From positions 1-31,845 of the forward strand of contig NZ_CAAGHK010000054.1 in the NCBI RefSeq assembly GCF_900769625.1: a stretch of DNA of 31,845 bases, given 5' to 3'. The position numbers were made by a program, and so were the translations under genes. Position 1 is the stretch's first letter. Every line of letters starts with the position of its first letter. This document shows, piece after piece, positions 16,286 through 24,570 of the stretch. This DNA comes from an uncultured Clostridium sp. (GTDB taxonomy: Bacteria; Bacillota; Clostridia; Clostridiales; Clostridiaceae). The notes under the pieces were generated by a model, which made no database searches, was not told the origin of the DNA, and worked only from the letters and a program-made list of their open reading frames with translations.

Positions 16286-17341
16286 TTATCTCATCAATCC
16301 TGTAATTGTCTGAAGTATTTCATCACCTGTACTTATCATCTTTGATGATGCCTGGAATGCTCTTGCCGCTGTTATCATATCTGTAAACTGTTCTGTAAGG
16401 TCTACATTTGATGCTTCAAGACATCCTTGAACTAAATCTCCATATGCACCTGAATTATTTTCAAAACCTGCAGCCAGAGCACCTCTAGGACTTCTAGCAA
16501 CCGCAACTCCTGAGTTTGCAGATACTGTTGATAAACCACCACCTAAATCTTTAAGTCCTTCTGGGTTAGAAAATTTAGCTGTTGCAATCTGACCTAATAC
16601 AGACTGGCTTCCATTTCCTAAAACTGCAATTATTAATCCGTCACTGCCTATACTAAAACTCGCTACTGGCTGCTCTGTAGTAATTCCATTTGCATCTGTA
16701 TATTTAACAGTATTTGGTATTCTTAAAGTATTAAGCTGTGCTCCCTGCCCAACTGCCTGTAAAGTAGATACTGGTGGATTTCCTCCATCATTAGCATCTG
16801 GATTTACATAATTAGCTACTCCATCCACTCCAATACTAGATACACCTTGCTTATTTGTATCTTCATAAAAATATCCCATAACCCTGTATCCAGTTGATGT
16901 TAAGAGATTTCCATCCTTATCTAAAGTAAAATTACCATCTCTAGTGTAGCATATAGAATTTTCCCCTCCTACAATAACTCCACCAGCATCTATTGTATTT
17001 TCCTGCGCAAAACTTGTGTCACCTGAACCAACTATAATATAACCTTCACCATCTACACACACATCCAGGCTTCTTCCTGTAGATAGTGCATTTCCCTGCC
17101 CCATTACTTTATTTATACTTGCTAGCTTAGCACCAAGCCCTACCTGAGTCGCATTAGTACCACCTTTTGTAGTTGTTGGTGCTGTAGCTTCACTAGAATT
17201 TTGATATAGCATATCAGTAAACCTTGCACTTGATGCCTTATAACCAGTAGTGCTTACATTGGCAATATTGTTACCAATAACATCAAGTTTTGTTTGATTA
17301 ACCTTCATTCCGCTTATTCCTGAGTACATCGATCTTAACAT
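16286..17341 (-). CDS. flgE: Flagellar hook protein FlgE
   Basis: Builds the flexible hook between rod and filament. 351 residues from the chosen start. N-terminus MLRSMYSGISGMKVNQTKLDVIGNNIANVSTTGYK is the D0/rod-type signature (in two parts, about 1-22 and 23-35), the middle has GEGYIIV and TRDGNFTLDKDGNLLTSTGY, and the C-terminus has LEASNVDLTEQFTDMI and ARAFQASSKMISTGDE. The open frame extends to 17368, but those nine codons contain the ribosome binding site (GGAGGA) for the ATG at 17341, so they are leader. Decayed pieces of a further flgE copy flank it on both sides. Confidence 0.95.
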   Translation of the reverse strand: MLRSMYSGISGMKVNQTKLDVIGNNIANVSTTGYKASSARFTDMLYQNSSEATAPTTTKGGTNATQVGLGAKLASINKVMGQGNALSTGRSLDVCVDGEGYIIVGSGDTSFAQENTIDAGGVIVGGENSICYTRDGNFTLDKDGNLLTSTGYRVMGYFYEDTNKQGVSSIGVDGVANYVNPDANDGGNPPVSTLQAVGQGAQLNTLRIPNTVKYTDANGITTEQPVASFSIGSDGLIIAVLGNGSQSVLGQIATAKFSNPEGLKDLGGGLSTVSANSGVAVARSPRGALAAGFENNSGAYGDLVQGCLEASNVDLTEQFTDMITAARAFQASSKMISTGDEILQTITGLMR

Positions 17342-17449
17342 ATTTAATTTTCCTCCGTTTATTCTCAATTTTATCCTTTGTGTAAATCTGTAAAAATGTC
17401 TTAATGTATCTATAATTAATCTGTTTGAAAATATACGTTAATAATATTT

Positions 17450-17604
17450 AGATGTTACTAAATAACCATCTTTATCAACGTAAATTCAGCTCTTGATGAT
17501 TTAAAAGCTGTTGTTCCTACATTTGCAATATTATTACCTATTACATCTAGTTTCTGTTGATTAACCTTCATTCCACTTATTCCGGAATACATACATCTTA
17601 ATAT
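17450..17604 (-). pseudogene. Decayed 5' fragment of a second flgE copy
   Basis: Behind an intact GGAGGAG (17617-17611) the frame reads I-LRCMYSGISGMKVNQQKLD, then VIGNNIANVGTTAFKSSRAEF, clearly a FlgE N-terminus, but the start is ATA in place of ATG. The sequence then jumps, in another frame, to VDKDGYLVTS (17479-17450), which corresponds to the LDKDGNLLTS region about 95 residues further on in FlgE. A large internal deletion and frameshift have therefore occurred. The remnant is nearer a typical FlgE (VGTTAFKSS) than to the intact neighbour (VSTTGYKAS). Confidence 0.85.
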
Positions 17605-17673
17605 AATTTACTCCTCCAAATCATAATTTGAATAATCTGCTTCTGTCGTTCCACAGATTGAGGCGCCCTTTTT

Positions 17674-17701
17674 CAGTTGAAAATTGAAAAATTATCAACT
17701 G
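17674..17701. repeat. Hairpin of the CAGTTGA/TCAACTG repeat type
   Basis: Perfect 7-bp arms CAGTTGA (17674-17680) and TCAACTG (17695-17701) in the gap after the TIGR02530-type gene. The CAACTATCAACTG-like word is shared with the palindrome at 15898-16085 and other operon gaps. On the minus strand no T-run follows, so it is not a normal terminator. Confidence 0.4.
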
Positions 17702-17713
17702 TTTTGGTCCTGC

Positions 17714-18106
17714 CTACAAAATTACTACACTATCCACATTTGTGAATATATTATCTTTGGCTCTCTCTTTCTCAACTGCTGTTATCAATGTTTTGTTTTC
17801 TACACTTGCTATAAGTGCAACTTCTTTATAAATCATAACAGTATTCTTTGAGTTCTTATCTTTTGCGATTTGGAATCCTTTTTCTATTTTATTCATGTCA
17901 TCTTCTGTAAAGTTAATCTCATTAAGTCTTTCTGCTGCATGTTTAGATACAGTAAACCCTTCATTTTTACCTTTTACATCATTTAATACATCTTTAAAAC
18001 TTTTTTCATCTTTTGTATTCTGTTTAACTAAATTATTTTGAACATTATCAATATGACTAAAATTTCCTACAGAATATGCTTTGCCATTTATTATTCGATA
18101 GCTCAT
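17714..18106 (-). CDS. Flagellar operon protein, TIGR02530 family
   Basis: 130 residues, no signal or membrane helix. The C-terminal two thirds carry the family pattern: FTVSKHAAERLNEINFTEDD (about 51-70), MNKIEKGFQIAKDKNSKNT, and the end NIFTNVDSVVIL, which matches the TIGR02530 flagellar operon protein. The function is not established; the family almost always sits between flgD and flgE, and a hook-assembly role is inferred. Its ATG overlaps the flgD stop by one base (TGATG), so translation is coupled. The first 45 residues are variable. Confidence 0.85.
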   Translation of the reverse strand: MSYRIINGKAYSVGNFSHIDNVQNNLVKQNTKDEKSFKDVLNDVKGKNEGFTVSKHAAERLNEINFTEDDMNKIEKGFQIAKDKNSKNTVMIYKEVALIASVENKTLITAVEKERAKDNIFTNVDSVVIL

Positions 18107-19272
18107 CAGCTCTCCAATATCCTAGACAATATATCATTTTCTGATGCTATTGATGCATTATATATTTTTTCATTCGAATAAGAATTATTTATACTTCTTA
18201 TCCCTTCATTAGTCACAGTTGAATTTGTTCCTTCTGTCTCCGAACTTGAATTACCAGTTCCACTTCTACTTGTTTCTGCTGAACCAGAACTTGAACTTCC
18301 TGTTGCACTTCCATTTGTTTCTGCAGAATCTGAACCTTCTGTTCCACTTGTACCTGAACTTGAACTTCCTGCCTGTTCTGCTTTCAATATAGGGTTACTA
18401 ACTACTGCACCAGTAAGCTTATTTGTATAAGTTATAGTTGGCTCTGCATTTTCATATTTCTTATAAACTTCATTAATCTTATCTTCTGATAATTTACCTG
18501 CTATTGCAATACTTGAATAATCATAATCCTTTGATACTTCACCGCCTTGAGAATCTGTGTAAGTTACTGTAACTACAACCTTGCTATTTGTTTTATCAAG
18601 ATAGGCACCAGTAATCTTACATTTCAATGGAGAATAAGTAGTCGTTGATTTTATTAAAGTATTACCACTAGTATCCATGCACTCCACTTTAGTAGTTGTA
18701 TTATCTAAAATAATAGCTTCTGCATTAGATTTTGCCAATTCTGCTGCTGATTGATAATTAGAGTTCAATGCTGTTTCATATATAGATGATGTATAACCCG
18801 AATCAGAAGTTCCTATTATTTTACTTATTTCATAATCTGAATACTTACCAGTTGATGTATCTTGGATTGTAGCATACGTAGTAGCTCCACTCTTATAAAC
18901 CTGAGTTATAAGACCAAATTTATTATTTCCATCATCATCTTTCACACTTAAAATTCCAACTTGTCCAACCATCTGCTGATACGCAAAGTTTTTCATAGTT
19001 GTATTTAAATTATTAAGCTGCTCAATGCTGGCAAATTCAGCCATCTGAGTTACATATGCTGTTGAATCCTGATTTTGTGTTGGATCCATATTACTAAGTT
19101 CAGCAACTAAGATATTTAAAAACGCATTTTGACCTAATTCCGTATTAGAGTTTACTATTGCTGTTCCCCTTGTAGTATATCCCACCGCACCTGAATTTTT
19201 AGAATTTCTAGATTTAGATATGGCATCAGCCGGTTTCGTATAATCATTTGTCATATTTGTTTGTACTGCCAT
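18106..19272 (-). CDS. flgD: Hook capping protein FlgD with Ser/Gly-rich tail
   Basis: Scaffold at the hook tip that guides FlgE assembly and then leaves. 388 residues, longer than many homologs (about 140-230). The conserved FlgD N-terminal block is residues about 44-105: LGQNAFLNILVAELSNMDP, TQMAEFASIEQL. Residues about 190-290 give a beta-rich middle (VVVTVTYTDSQGG, ITYTNKLTGAVV), which may be the Ig-like/FLG-D region. From about 300 to 355 there is an imperfect Ser/Gly/Thr/Glu repeat built on GGAAGTTCAAGTTC copies. The end (360-388) is again normal in composition. It lies 12 bp after fliK. Confidence 0.9.
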   Translation of the reverse strand: MAVQTNMTNDYTKPADAISKSRNSKNSGAVGYTTRGTAIVNSNTELGQNAFLNILVAELSNMDPTQNQDSTAYVTQMAEFASIEQLNNLNTTMKNFAYQQMVGQVGILSVKDDDGNNKFGLITQVYKSGATTYATIQDTSTGKYSDYEISKIIGTSDSGYTSSIYETALNSNYQSAAELAKSNAEAIILDNTTTKVECMDTSGNTLIKSTTTYSPLKCKITGAYLDKTNSKVVVTVTYTDSQGGEVSKDYDYSSIAIAGKLSEDKINEVYKKYENAEPTITYTNKLTGAVVSNPILKAEQAGSSSSGTSGTEGSDSAETNGSATGSSSSGSAETSRSGTGNSSSETEGTNSTVTNEGIRSINNSYSNEKIYNASIASENDILSRILES

Positions 19273-19284
19273 TTACTTCACCTC

Positions 19285-20739
19285 TTATGCAAGAAAATCT
19301 AATGCTGTATTTATTTCCGCATTATTTTCTACTACTTCATCATCATTTTGAGAAACCATCTCTTTTGTTGAAGCTGATGTTGAAGCTGCTCTACTTTCCT
19401 CTCTTCCTTGTTGCTGAGATAATGCTCCTCCAAAGCTTCCATCTTTAAAAAATGTAGTATCATCATTGTATAGTTCAATGTTTACTTCAGATATTTTTAT
19501 ATTCTGATCTCCTAGTTCCCTCTTGATTTCTGCTAAGTTCTGTGAAAGCAATGCAGTAGTTTCTTTTGAATTTGCCTTTAAGTTAGCCTTCATAAGACCA
19601 TCTTCCTGAACTAATTTTATTGTTATTTCTCCAAGGTTGCCTGGATTTACTTTAACAGTCAGTTCCTTAAGATTATTTGTTGACATATACTTAACATCTT
19701 GTATTAAGTCATGAGTAAATGTTGCCTTATTTACTGTCAGTCCTCTTTGCACTGCATTCTGTCCTTGAATATTTTGAGTTCTTGAAGCAAATATATTAAT
19801 CTTATTATCAACTGCATTATCCTTCTTGTCATCTAATAAAGAATTTAAGAACTTATCTTCCTTTGATGTGTCTTTGCTGCTGAACATTTCACTGTTATCT
19901 TCATACGAACTGCTTTGACCCTGTGAATAACTGCTGCTGTTCTTAAGCATATCTTCAAGCGACAATACTTTTTCACCACTATTTTTTGATTCATCAATCA
20001 TTTCTGTAAGTTTTGAAAGTACATCATTGATACTGCTATTCATCTTATCATAAACTTTGCTATCATCATTGATACTACCCTTAATCTTATCAGAAACTTT
20101 ACTATAATCAGTGACTTTTGCCTGCAATTGAGTTAATATATCTTTAACTCCTGTCATTGTTTCAGAATCAAGGATGCTTGCTACATCTTCAGTGCTTAAT
20201 AATTCTAATAATTGATTTAATAATGATGATGAATCAGCTGCTTTTGAAGAATCATCCATAATACTTTCAACAATAACATTTATCGACTCTGTATTTCCTT
20301 GAAGTTTAGTATCATAATTATTATTTAAAGCGACTAAAGTATTAAGAGCATTTAATAATAATCCAATGATATCATTAACTTCTTTTTCATCTCCTGGATT
20401 TTCTTCAGCTTTTTCTTTAAGCTCCTGAATCTTATCTTTTAATTCTTTAATGGCAGTATCTTTTTCAGAATTATCTACATTCCCATCTTTGCTATTATTT
20501 TTATCATTATTTACTTTATCTGTTTTAGAACTAGTATCACTCATGCTTGAATTTAATGCATCTTTAAAATCTTCTTTTTTGATTGATGCTTTAGAATTAG
20601 TTCTGCTGTTATCAACTATACTGCTCACATGCTCTGGAGCCTTGTTTGCAGTAGCATTTGATAATGAATTAGAATTTTTTGACGATAGATTCGAACTGCT
20701 ATTGCTTGAATCTAATAAGACTTGTGCTGATATAACCAT
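19285..20739 (-). CDS. fliK: Hook-length control protein FliK
   Basis: Secreted ruler that measures hook length and switches FlhB specificity. 484 residues from the preferred ATG (MVISAQVLLDSS...). The N-terminal 300 residues are Ser/Asp/Lys/Asn-rich and low in conservation, as usual for the ruler part. The C-terminal domain (about 360-440) is typical: LKELTVKVNPGNLGEITIKL, MKANLKANSKETTALL, and IKISEVNIELYND. The frame opens at GTG (20748), but GGGGAGG lies eight bases before the ATG at 20739. A 101-bp gap before it (minus sense) carries repeats. Confidence 0.9.
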   Translation of the reverse strand: MVISAQVLLDSSNSSSNLSSKNSNSLSNATANKAPEHVSSIVDNSRTNSKASIKKEDFKDALNSSMSDTSSKTDKVNNDKNNSKDGNVDNSEKDTAIKELKDKIQELKEKAEENPGDEKEVNDIIGLLLNALNTLVALNNNYDTKLQGNTESINVIVESIMDDSSKAADSSSLLNQLLELLSTEDVASILDSETMTGVKDILTQLQAKVTDYSKVSDKIKGSINDDSKVYDKMNSSINDVLSKLTEMIDESKNSGEKVLSLEDMLKNSSSYSQGQSSSYEDNSEMFSSKDTSKEDKFLNSLLDDKKDNAVDNKINIFASRTQNIQGQNAVQRGLTVNKATFTHDLIQDVKYMSTNNLKELTVKVNPGNLGEITIKLVQEDGLMKANLKANSKETTALLSQNLAEIKRELGDQNIKISEVNIELYNDDTTFFKDGSFGGALSQQQGREESRAASTSASTKEMVSQNDDEVVENNAEINTALDFLA

Positions 20740-20775
20740 ATTTTCCACCTCCCCATATAAAATTTAAATTAAGAC

Positions 20776-20857
20776 TGTGCATTTATATTTCAATGCACAA
20801 TTCACATTTCAATCATTCTGTAAATTAAAATGTCAATTGTACATTGACTATCAATTG
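20776..20857. repeat. Hairpin plus TTGACAAT-type repeats between fliJ and fliK
   Basis: TGTGCATT (20776-20783) and AATGCACA (20792-20799) form an 8-bp stem, then TGTCAATTGTACATTGAC and ATCAATTG follow. These words recur in the 15898-16085 palindrome. No coding potential is seen in the gap 20749-20850. Confidence 0.5.
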
Positions 20858-21288
20858 TTTCTATTTCTAATAAATGCATATAGTGCAAGTTCATCAAGAT
20901 TAATCTGCTCTACCCTTTCCTGTTCCTTGACAAATGCATTATATTTCTTTTCCTTTAATGTTTCGACAGTCTTTCTCTCAATTTGTTTTTCTACTAATTC
21001 TCTTCTTCTCTTATCAACTTCAAGATTCTTTGTAACCAAATCATCCTGCGCTGCTTTTATACCATTCTGCAATCCCTGTATATAGTATCTTTTCAATTTC
21101 TGATAAACTACATCCTCATGTTCATTAATTCCCTTATATTTGTCATAATTATTTTGAAGATTTTCTATTTTTTCTTCCAGTTTCCTCTTTTCTCTTTGAC
21201 TTTCTGTAAAAAGTCTTTTACTCTCTTCTTCTTTATCCCTTCTAAGTTCAAGAAGTTTATCGAGGCTGAACTTAAATTTTCCCGACAC
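20851..21288 (-). CDS. fliJ: Flagellar export/chaperone protein FliJ
   Basis: Soluble coiled-coil protein that works with the FliI-FliH ATPase and escorts chaperones to FlhA. 145 residues from a GTG start: VSGKFKFSLDKLLELRRDKEEE, then an almost wholly alpha-helical, charged protein (heptads through about 130). The frame can be extended to TTG at 21309, but the FliJ start pattern (KFKFxLxxLLxLR) fits the GTG, with GGAG ten bases ahead. Order fliI-fliJ-fliK is standard. A 10-bp hairpin lies between fliI and this gene. Confidence 0.88.
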   Translation of the reverse strand: MSGKFKFSLDKLLELRRDKEEESKRLFTESQREKRKLEEKIENLQNNYDKYKGINEHEDVVYQKLKRYYIQGLQNGIKAAQDDLVTKNLEVDKRRRELVEKQIERKTVETLKEKKYNAFVKEQERVEQINLDELALYAFIRNRNN

Positions 21289-21328
21289 CTTAAAGTCACT
21301 CCATTTCAATTATAAATTGAAAATTTAC

Positions 21329-21353
21329 AGTCAGCAATAAATAATTGCTGACT
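21329..21353. other. Intercistronic hairpin between fliI and fliJ
   Basis: Perfect 10-bp arms AGTCAGCAAT (21329-21338) and ATTGCTGACT (21344-21353), 5-nt loop. No T-run follows on the minus strand (TGTAAATTTTC), so it is more likely a stability or partial attenuation element than a full terminator. Confidence 0.5.
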
Positions 21354-21359
21354 ATTATA

Positions 21360-22676
21360 TTATTTAAACATAGATATCAACGTCTGCTGAGTTTCATCAA
21401 AAGAAGTCTTTTCATCAATTCCCTGACATAAAAAACTATTTAATTTGTCGTTATATGCCACAGCCATATCTATTTTCTTATTGCTTCCTTTAACATATGC
21501 TCCAATATTGATTAAATCTTCTGAATCCTTATATGTTGCTAATAAATCTCTTGCAAGTGACGCTGAATCTTTATGCTCCTTCGGTGCAATCTGACTCATA
21601 AGTCTGCTGACACTATTCAGTACATCTATGGCTGGATAATGATTTTTATGTGCTAGTTCTCTTGATAAAACAATATGTCCATCAAGTATCCCTCTTACAG
21701 CATCTGCTATGGGTTCATTAAAATCATCTCCATCAACAAGAACTGTGTAGAAAGCTGTTATTGAACCATCAACAGATGTACCTGCTCTCTCCATAAGCTT
21801 TGGAAGCTTTGCAAATACAGATGGTGTATATCCCTTAGTTGCAGGAGGTTCTCCAATTGCAAGACCAACTTCTCTTTGAGCCATTGCATATCTTGTAACA
21901 GAGTCCATCATTAATATTACCTTTTTGCCCTGATCTCTGAAATACTCAGCAATTGCCGTAGCTGTAAGAGCACCCTTCATTCTTATCAATGCTGGCTTAT
22001 CGGAAGTTGCACACACAACAACAGATTTTTTCATGCCTTCCGGACCCAAATCCTTTTCCATGAATTCAAGAACCTCTCTTCCTCTTTCCCCTATAAGAGA
22101 AATAACATTAACATCAGCTTTTGCTTCTCTGGCTATCATTCCAAGGGTTGTACTCTTACCAACACCACTTCCAGCAAAAATACCTATTCTCTGACCATCA
22201 CCTACAGTAATGAAACCATCTATTGCACGTACCCCTGTCGGCATTATTTCCTTTATTCTCTTTCTCTTCAATGGATCTGGTGCTTCATTTTCTAATGGAT
22301 AATCATCGCCATCATATTCAAGGCTCTCACAATCCAATGGATTTCCTAAGCCATCAAGTATATGTCCAAGAAGTTTATCTGAACATTTTACGCTCAATGG
22401 CTTATGCTGAGGTACTACTCTACATCCTGGAGATATCCCTATAAGCTCATCAAGAGGCATCAGTATTACAAATTCATCTCTAAATCCAACCACTTCACAA
22501 TTGATTGGTAAATTTCTTTCATTGTAAATAATACACAATTCACCGACAAAAGCCTTTATTCCCTGCACTTCAATTGTAAGACCAATTACCTTCTTGACTA
22601 TACCTTCACTGTACATGCATGATGTATTATTGACTTTCTTTAAAATCCTGTCAAAATTCACCTCTAAATCAATCAT
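21360..22676 (-). CDS. fliI: Flagellum-specific ATPase FliI
   Basis: Hexameric ATPase of the export apparatus, related to F1 beta subunits, that releases substrates from chaperones. 438 residues: N-terminal beta-barrel to about 90, Walker A AGSGVGKST (168-176), LIGERGREV, Walker B-type MMDSVTRYAMAQREVGL, then the GEPPATKGY segment and a helical C-terminal domain. Typical length for the family. ATG has AGGAGG seven bases upstream. It is 82 bp downstream of fliH; this gap is AT-rich with no clear signal. Confidence 0.96.
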   Translation of the reverse strand: MIDLEVNFDRILKKVNNTSCMYSEGIVKKVIGLTIEVQGIKAFVGELCIIYNERNLPINCEVVGFRDEFVILMPLDELIGISPGCRVVPQHKPLSVKCSDKLLGHILDGLGNPLDCESLEYDGDDYPLENEAPDPLKRKRIKEIMPTGVRAIDGFITVGDGQRIGIFAGSGVGKSTTLGMIAREAKADVNVISLIGERGREVLEFMEKDLGPEGMKKSVVVCATSDKPALIRMKGALTATAIAEYFRDQGKKVILMMDSVTRYAMAQREVGLAIGEPPATKGYTPSVFAKLPKLMERAGTSVDGSITAFYTVLVDGDDFNEPIADAVRGILDGHIVLSRELAHKNHYPAIDVLNSVSRLMSQIAPKEHKDSASLARDLLATYKDSEDLINIGAYVKGSNKKIDMAVAYNDKLNSFLCQGIDEKTSFDETQQTLISMFK

Positions 22677-22758
22677 ACAACTACCTCCTAATGAAAAATT
22701 GACATATGGTATCTTATTAATTACCCATTTTATTTACATATTATAAATTATATAAAAA

Positions 22759-23565
22759 TTACCCCAAGATTGCTTTTTTAACTTGTTCCATACCAATATC
22801 AACACCGACTTTAACAATACCACTTGGTTTCTCTAGTATTGCATTGCCTGGTTCCATTGAATCATCAGTTATAACAAAAATTTCATTTTTTATTGCATAT
22901 GATAGCTTCCATCTTTCACAATTTTTCTTTAATTCTTCAACATGAATAAAATTTGAGCGAAGAATAATACTCTCTTCTCCCTTTGAAATCTTAAAGGCTT
23001 CTTCTATAATTGAGTTCATCGAATCATCATAACTTAGTGCCCTTCTAGTAATGCTTTCTGCTATATTTATCGCAAGTTTTATAACTTCATTTTTCTTTCT
23101 ATCTAAATAATCAGCATAATCACCTTGCGCACTTCTCAATAAATTTTCTGCCCTTCCAACTATCTCTTCAGCCTGTTTCTGAGAATTTTCTATAGTTTCA
23201 TCATAAGCCTTCTTATAGCCATCATCATAGCCATTTTTTATACCTTGTTCATAGCCTTTTTTGTATGCCTCTTTTTCTGCACTGCTAGCTTCCATCTGCG
23301 TTCTCAGAAGAAGTGCTTTTTTTTCATTTTCTGCATCAGCAATTATTCTTTTACCAATTTCCTCATATCTCCTTAAAAGATCCTCAGGATCAATTTTAGG
23401 TGCTTTTACTTCTTCTTCATCTCTTGAAAGTTCTTCTTCAAGCTGCTTTTTTTTCTCTTCTTCCATTGCAGCTATCTGCGCCTTGCTTACATACTCTGTT
23501 GTTATTACCTTTTTTCCTGCTGTCGCTGCAAATCCATTTTTTATAAGACTATACGATGATTGCAT
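22759..23565 (-). CDS. fliH: Flagellar assembly protein FliH
   Basis: Stator-like regulator that binds FliI and links it to the C-ring. 268 residues from the chosen ATG. The middle (about 30-160) is a long charged helix with the Gly-rich repeat YKKGYEQGIKNGYDDGYKKAY, typical of FliH (GxxxG-type repeats). The C-terminal domain about 165-268 ends KVGVDIGMEQVKKAILG. The frame opens at GTG (23574), but AGAGG lies before ATG at 23565. It overlaps fliG by about 17 bp. Two A8 tracts occur in its coding strand. Confidence 0.9.
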   Translation of the reverse strand: MQSSYSLIKNGFAATAGKKVITTEYVSKAQIAAMEEEKKKQLEEELSRDEEEVKAPKIDPEDLLRRYEEIGKRIIADAENEKKALLLRTQMEASSAEKEAYKKGYEQGIKNGYDDGYKKAYDETIENSQKQAEEIVGRAENLLRSAQGDYADYLDRKKNEVIKLAINIAESITRRALSYDDSMNSIIEEAFKISKGEESIILRSNFIHVEELKKNCERWKLSYAIKNEIFVITDDSMEPGNAILEKPSGIVKVGVDIGMEQVKKAILG

Positions 23566-24565
23566 CTTCTCCACCTCTTGAAATTATAATTTCGTTAGCA
23601 TCATCTAACCTTCTTATAATAGCAACAATCTTCTGTTGTGCTTTTTCAACATCAGTAATTCTAACAGGTCCAAGGAATTCCATATCTTCCTTCAATGAAG
23701 CTGCAGCTCTCTTTGATTGGTTTCTGTAAATTGAATTTGCAACTTCATCCGAACATCCTTTAAGTGCAAGAGCGAGATCACTTGCTTCAACTTCTCTAAG
23801 AATTCTTTGGATAGATACATCATCAAGAGATAGAATGTCTTCAAATACAAACATAGAACTCTTAACTTTATCAGCAAGTTCAGCATCTTCTCTCTCAAGG
23901 CTTTCAGTAATGTTCTTTTCAGTTGTTCTATCAACTGAGTTTAATATTCCAACAAGTGTTTCAACACCACCAAGACTTGTCATTTCTGTTCTTACAACAG
24001 AAGACAGCTTACTTTCAAGAACTGCTTCAATTTCCTTGATAACCATAGGTGATGTAGTATTCATTGTTGCAATTCTATAAGCAACTTCACTTTGAGTTTC
24101 CTCTGGAAGCTCAGCCATAACCTGTGCTGCTTTATCTGGCTGCAAATAACATAAAATAAGTGCTATAGTCTGCGGTTGCTCTGCAGTTATTACATTAAGA
24201 AGCTGTCTAGGATCAGCCTTTCTCGCAATTGAGAAAGGTCTGTACTGAGATGTTGCTTCTGATACTTTATCAAGTATTTCATTAGCCCTCTGCGTTCCTA
24301 ATGCTTTTGATAAAAGCTGCTTAGCATAATCCATGCCACCTTCAATAATATAATCTCGTGCTTTATTTATCTGTAAAAATTCATTTAATATTTCTTCTCT
24401 CTGCTCTGATGTTACAGAAGTAATATTAGCAATTTCATAAGTTATCTTTTGGATGTCGGATTCCGGCAATTTCTTCAGTATGCCAGATGATGCTTCTGGT
24501 CCAAGAGTAATAAATAATATTGCTGCCTTTTGTACACCAGTCAGTTTACGTTCGTCCTTTGGCAT
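23549..24565 (-). CDS. fliG: Flagellar motor switch protein FliG
   Basis: Rotor protein at the FliF ring that contacts MotA. 338 residues: N-terminal domain LTGVQKAAILFITLGPEAS, middle-domain motif EQPQTIALILCYLQP (the EHPQ-type FliM-binding motif), armadillo repeats, and C-terminal torque helix region DEVANSIYRNQSKRAAASLKE with charged residues. Usual length. GTG at 24574 opens the frame, but GAGGTG stands six bases before ATG at 24565, giving the usual MPKDERKLTG start. It follows fliF by 5 bp. The rotor partners fliM and fliN are not in this window. Confidence 0.96.
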   Translation of the reverse strand: MPKDERKLTGVQKAAILFITLGPEASSGILKKLPESDIQKITYEIANITSVTSEQREEILNEFLQINKARDYIIEGGMDYAKQLLSKALGTQRANEILDKVSEATSQYRPFSIARKADPRQLLNVITAEQPQTIALILCYLQPDKAAQVMAELPEETQSEVAYRIATMNTTSPMVIKEIEAVLESKLSSVVRTEMTSLGGVETLVGILNSVDRTTEKNITESLEREDAELADKVKSSMFVFEDILSLDDVSIQRILREVEASDLALALKGCSDEVANSIYRNQSKRAAASLKEDMEFLGPVRITDVEKAQQKIVAIIRRLDDANEIIISRGGEDAIIV

Positions 24566-24570
24566 AGCTA

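Noticed and set aside
17342..17368. N-terminal extension MRINGGKLN of FlgE
   Set aside because: These codons contain the GGAGGA ribosome site for the real ATG at 17341 and do not fit the FlgE N-terminus.
23311..23460. Two A8 tracts in fliH as phase-variation sites
   Set aside because: A runs of this length are expected by composition and encode normal Lys-rich helix; unlike the G8 in flhG they are not surprising.
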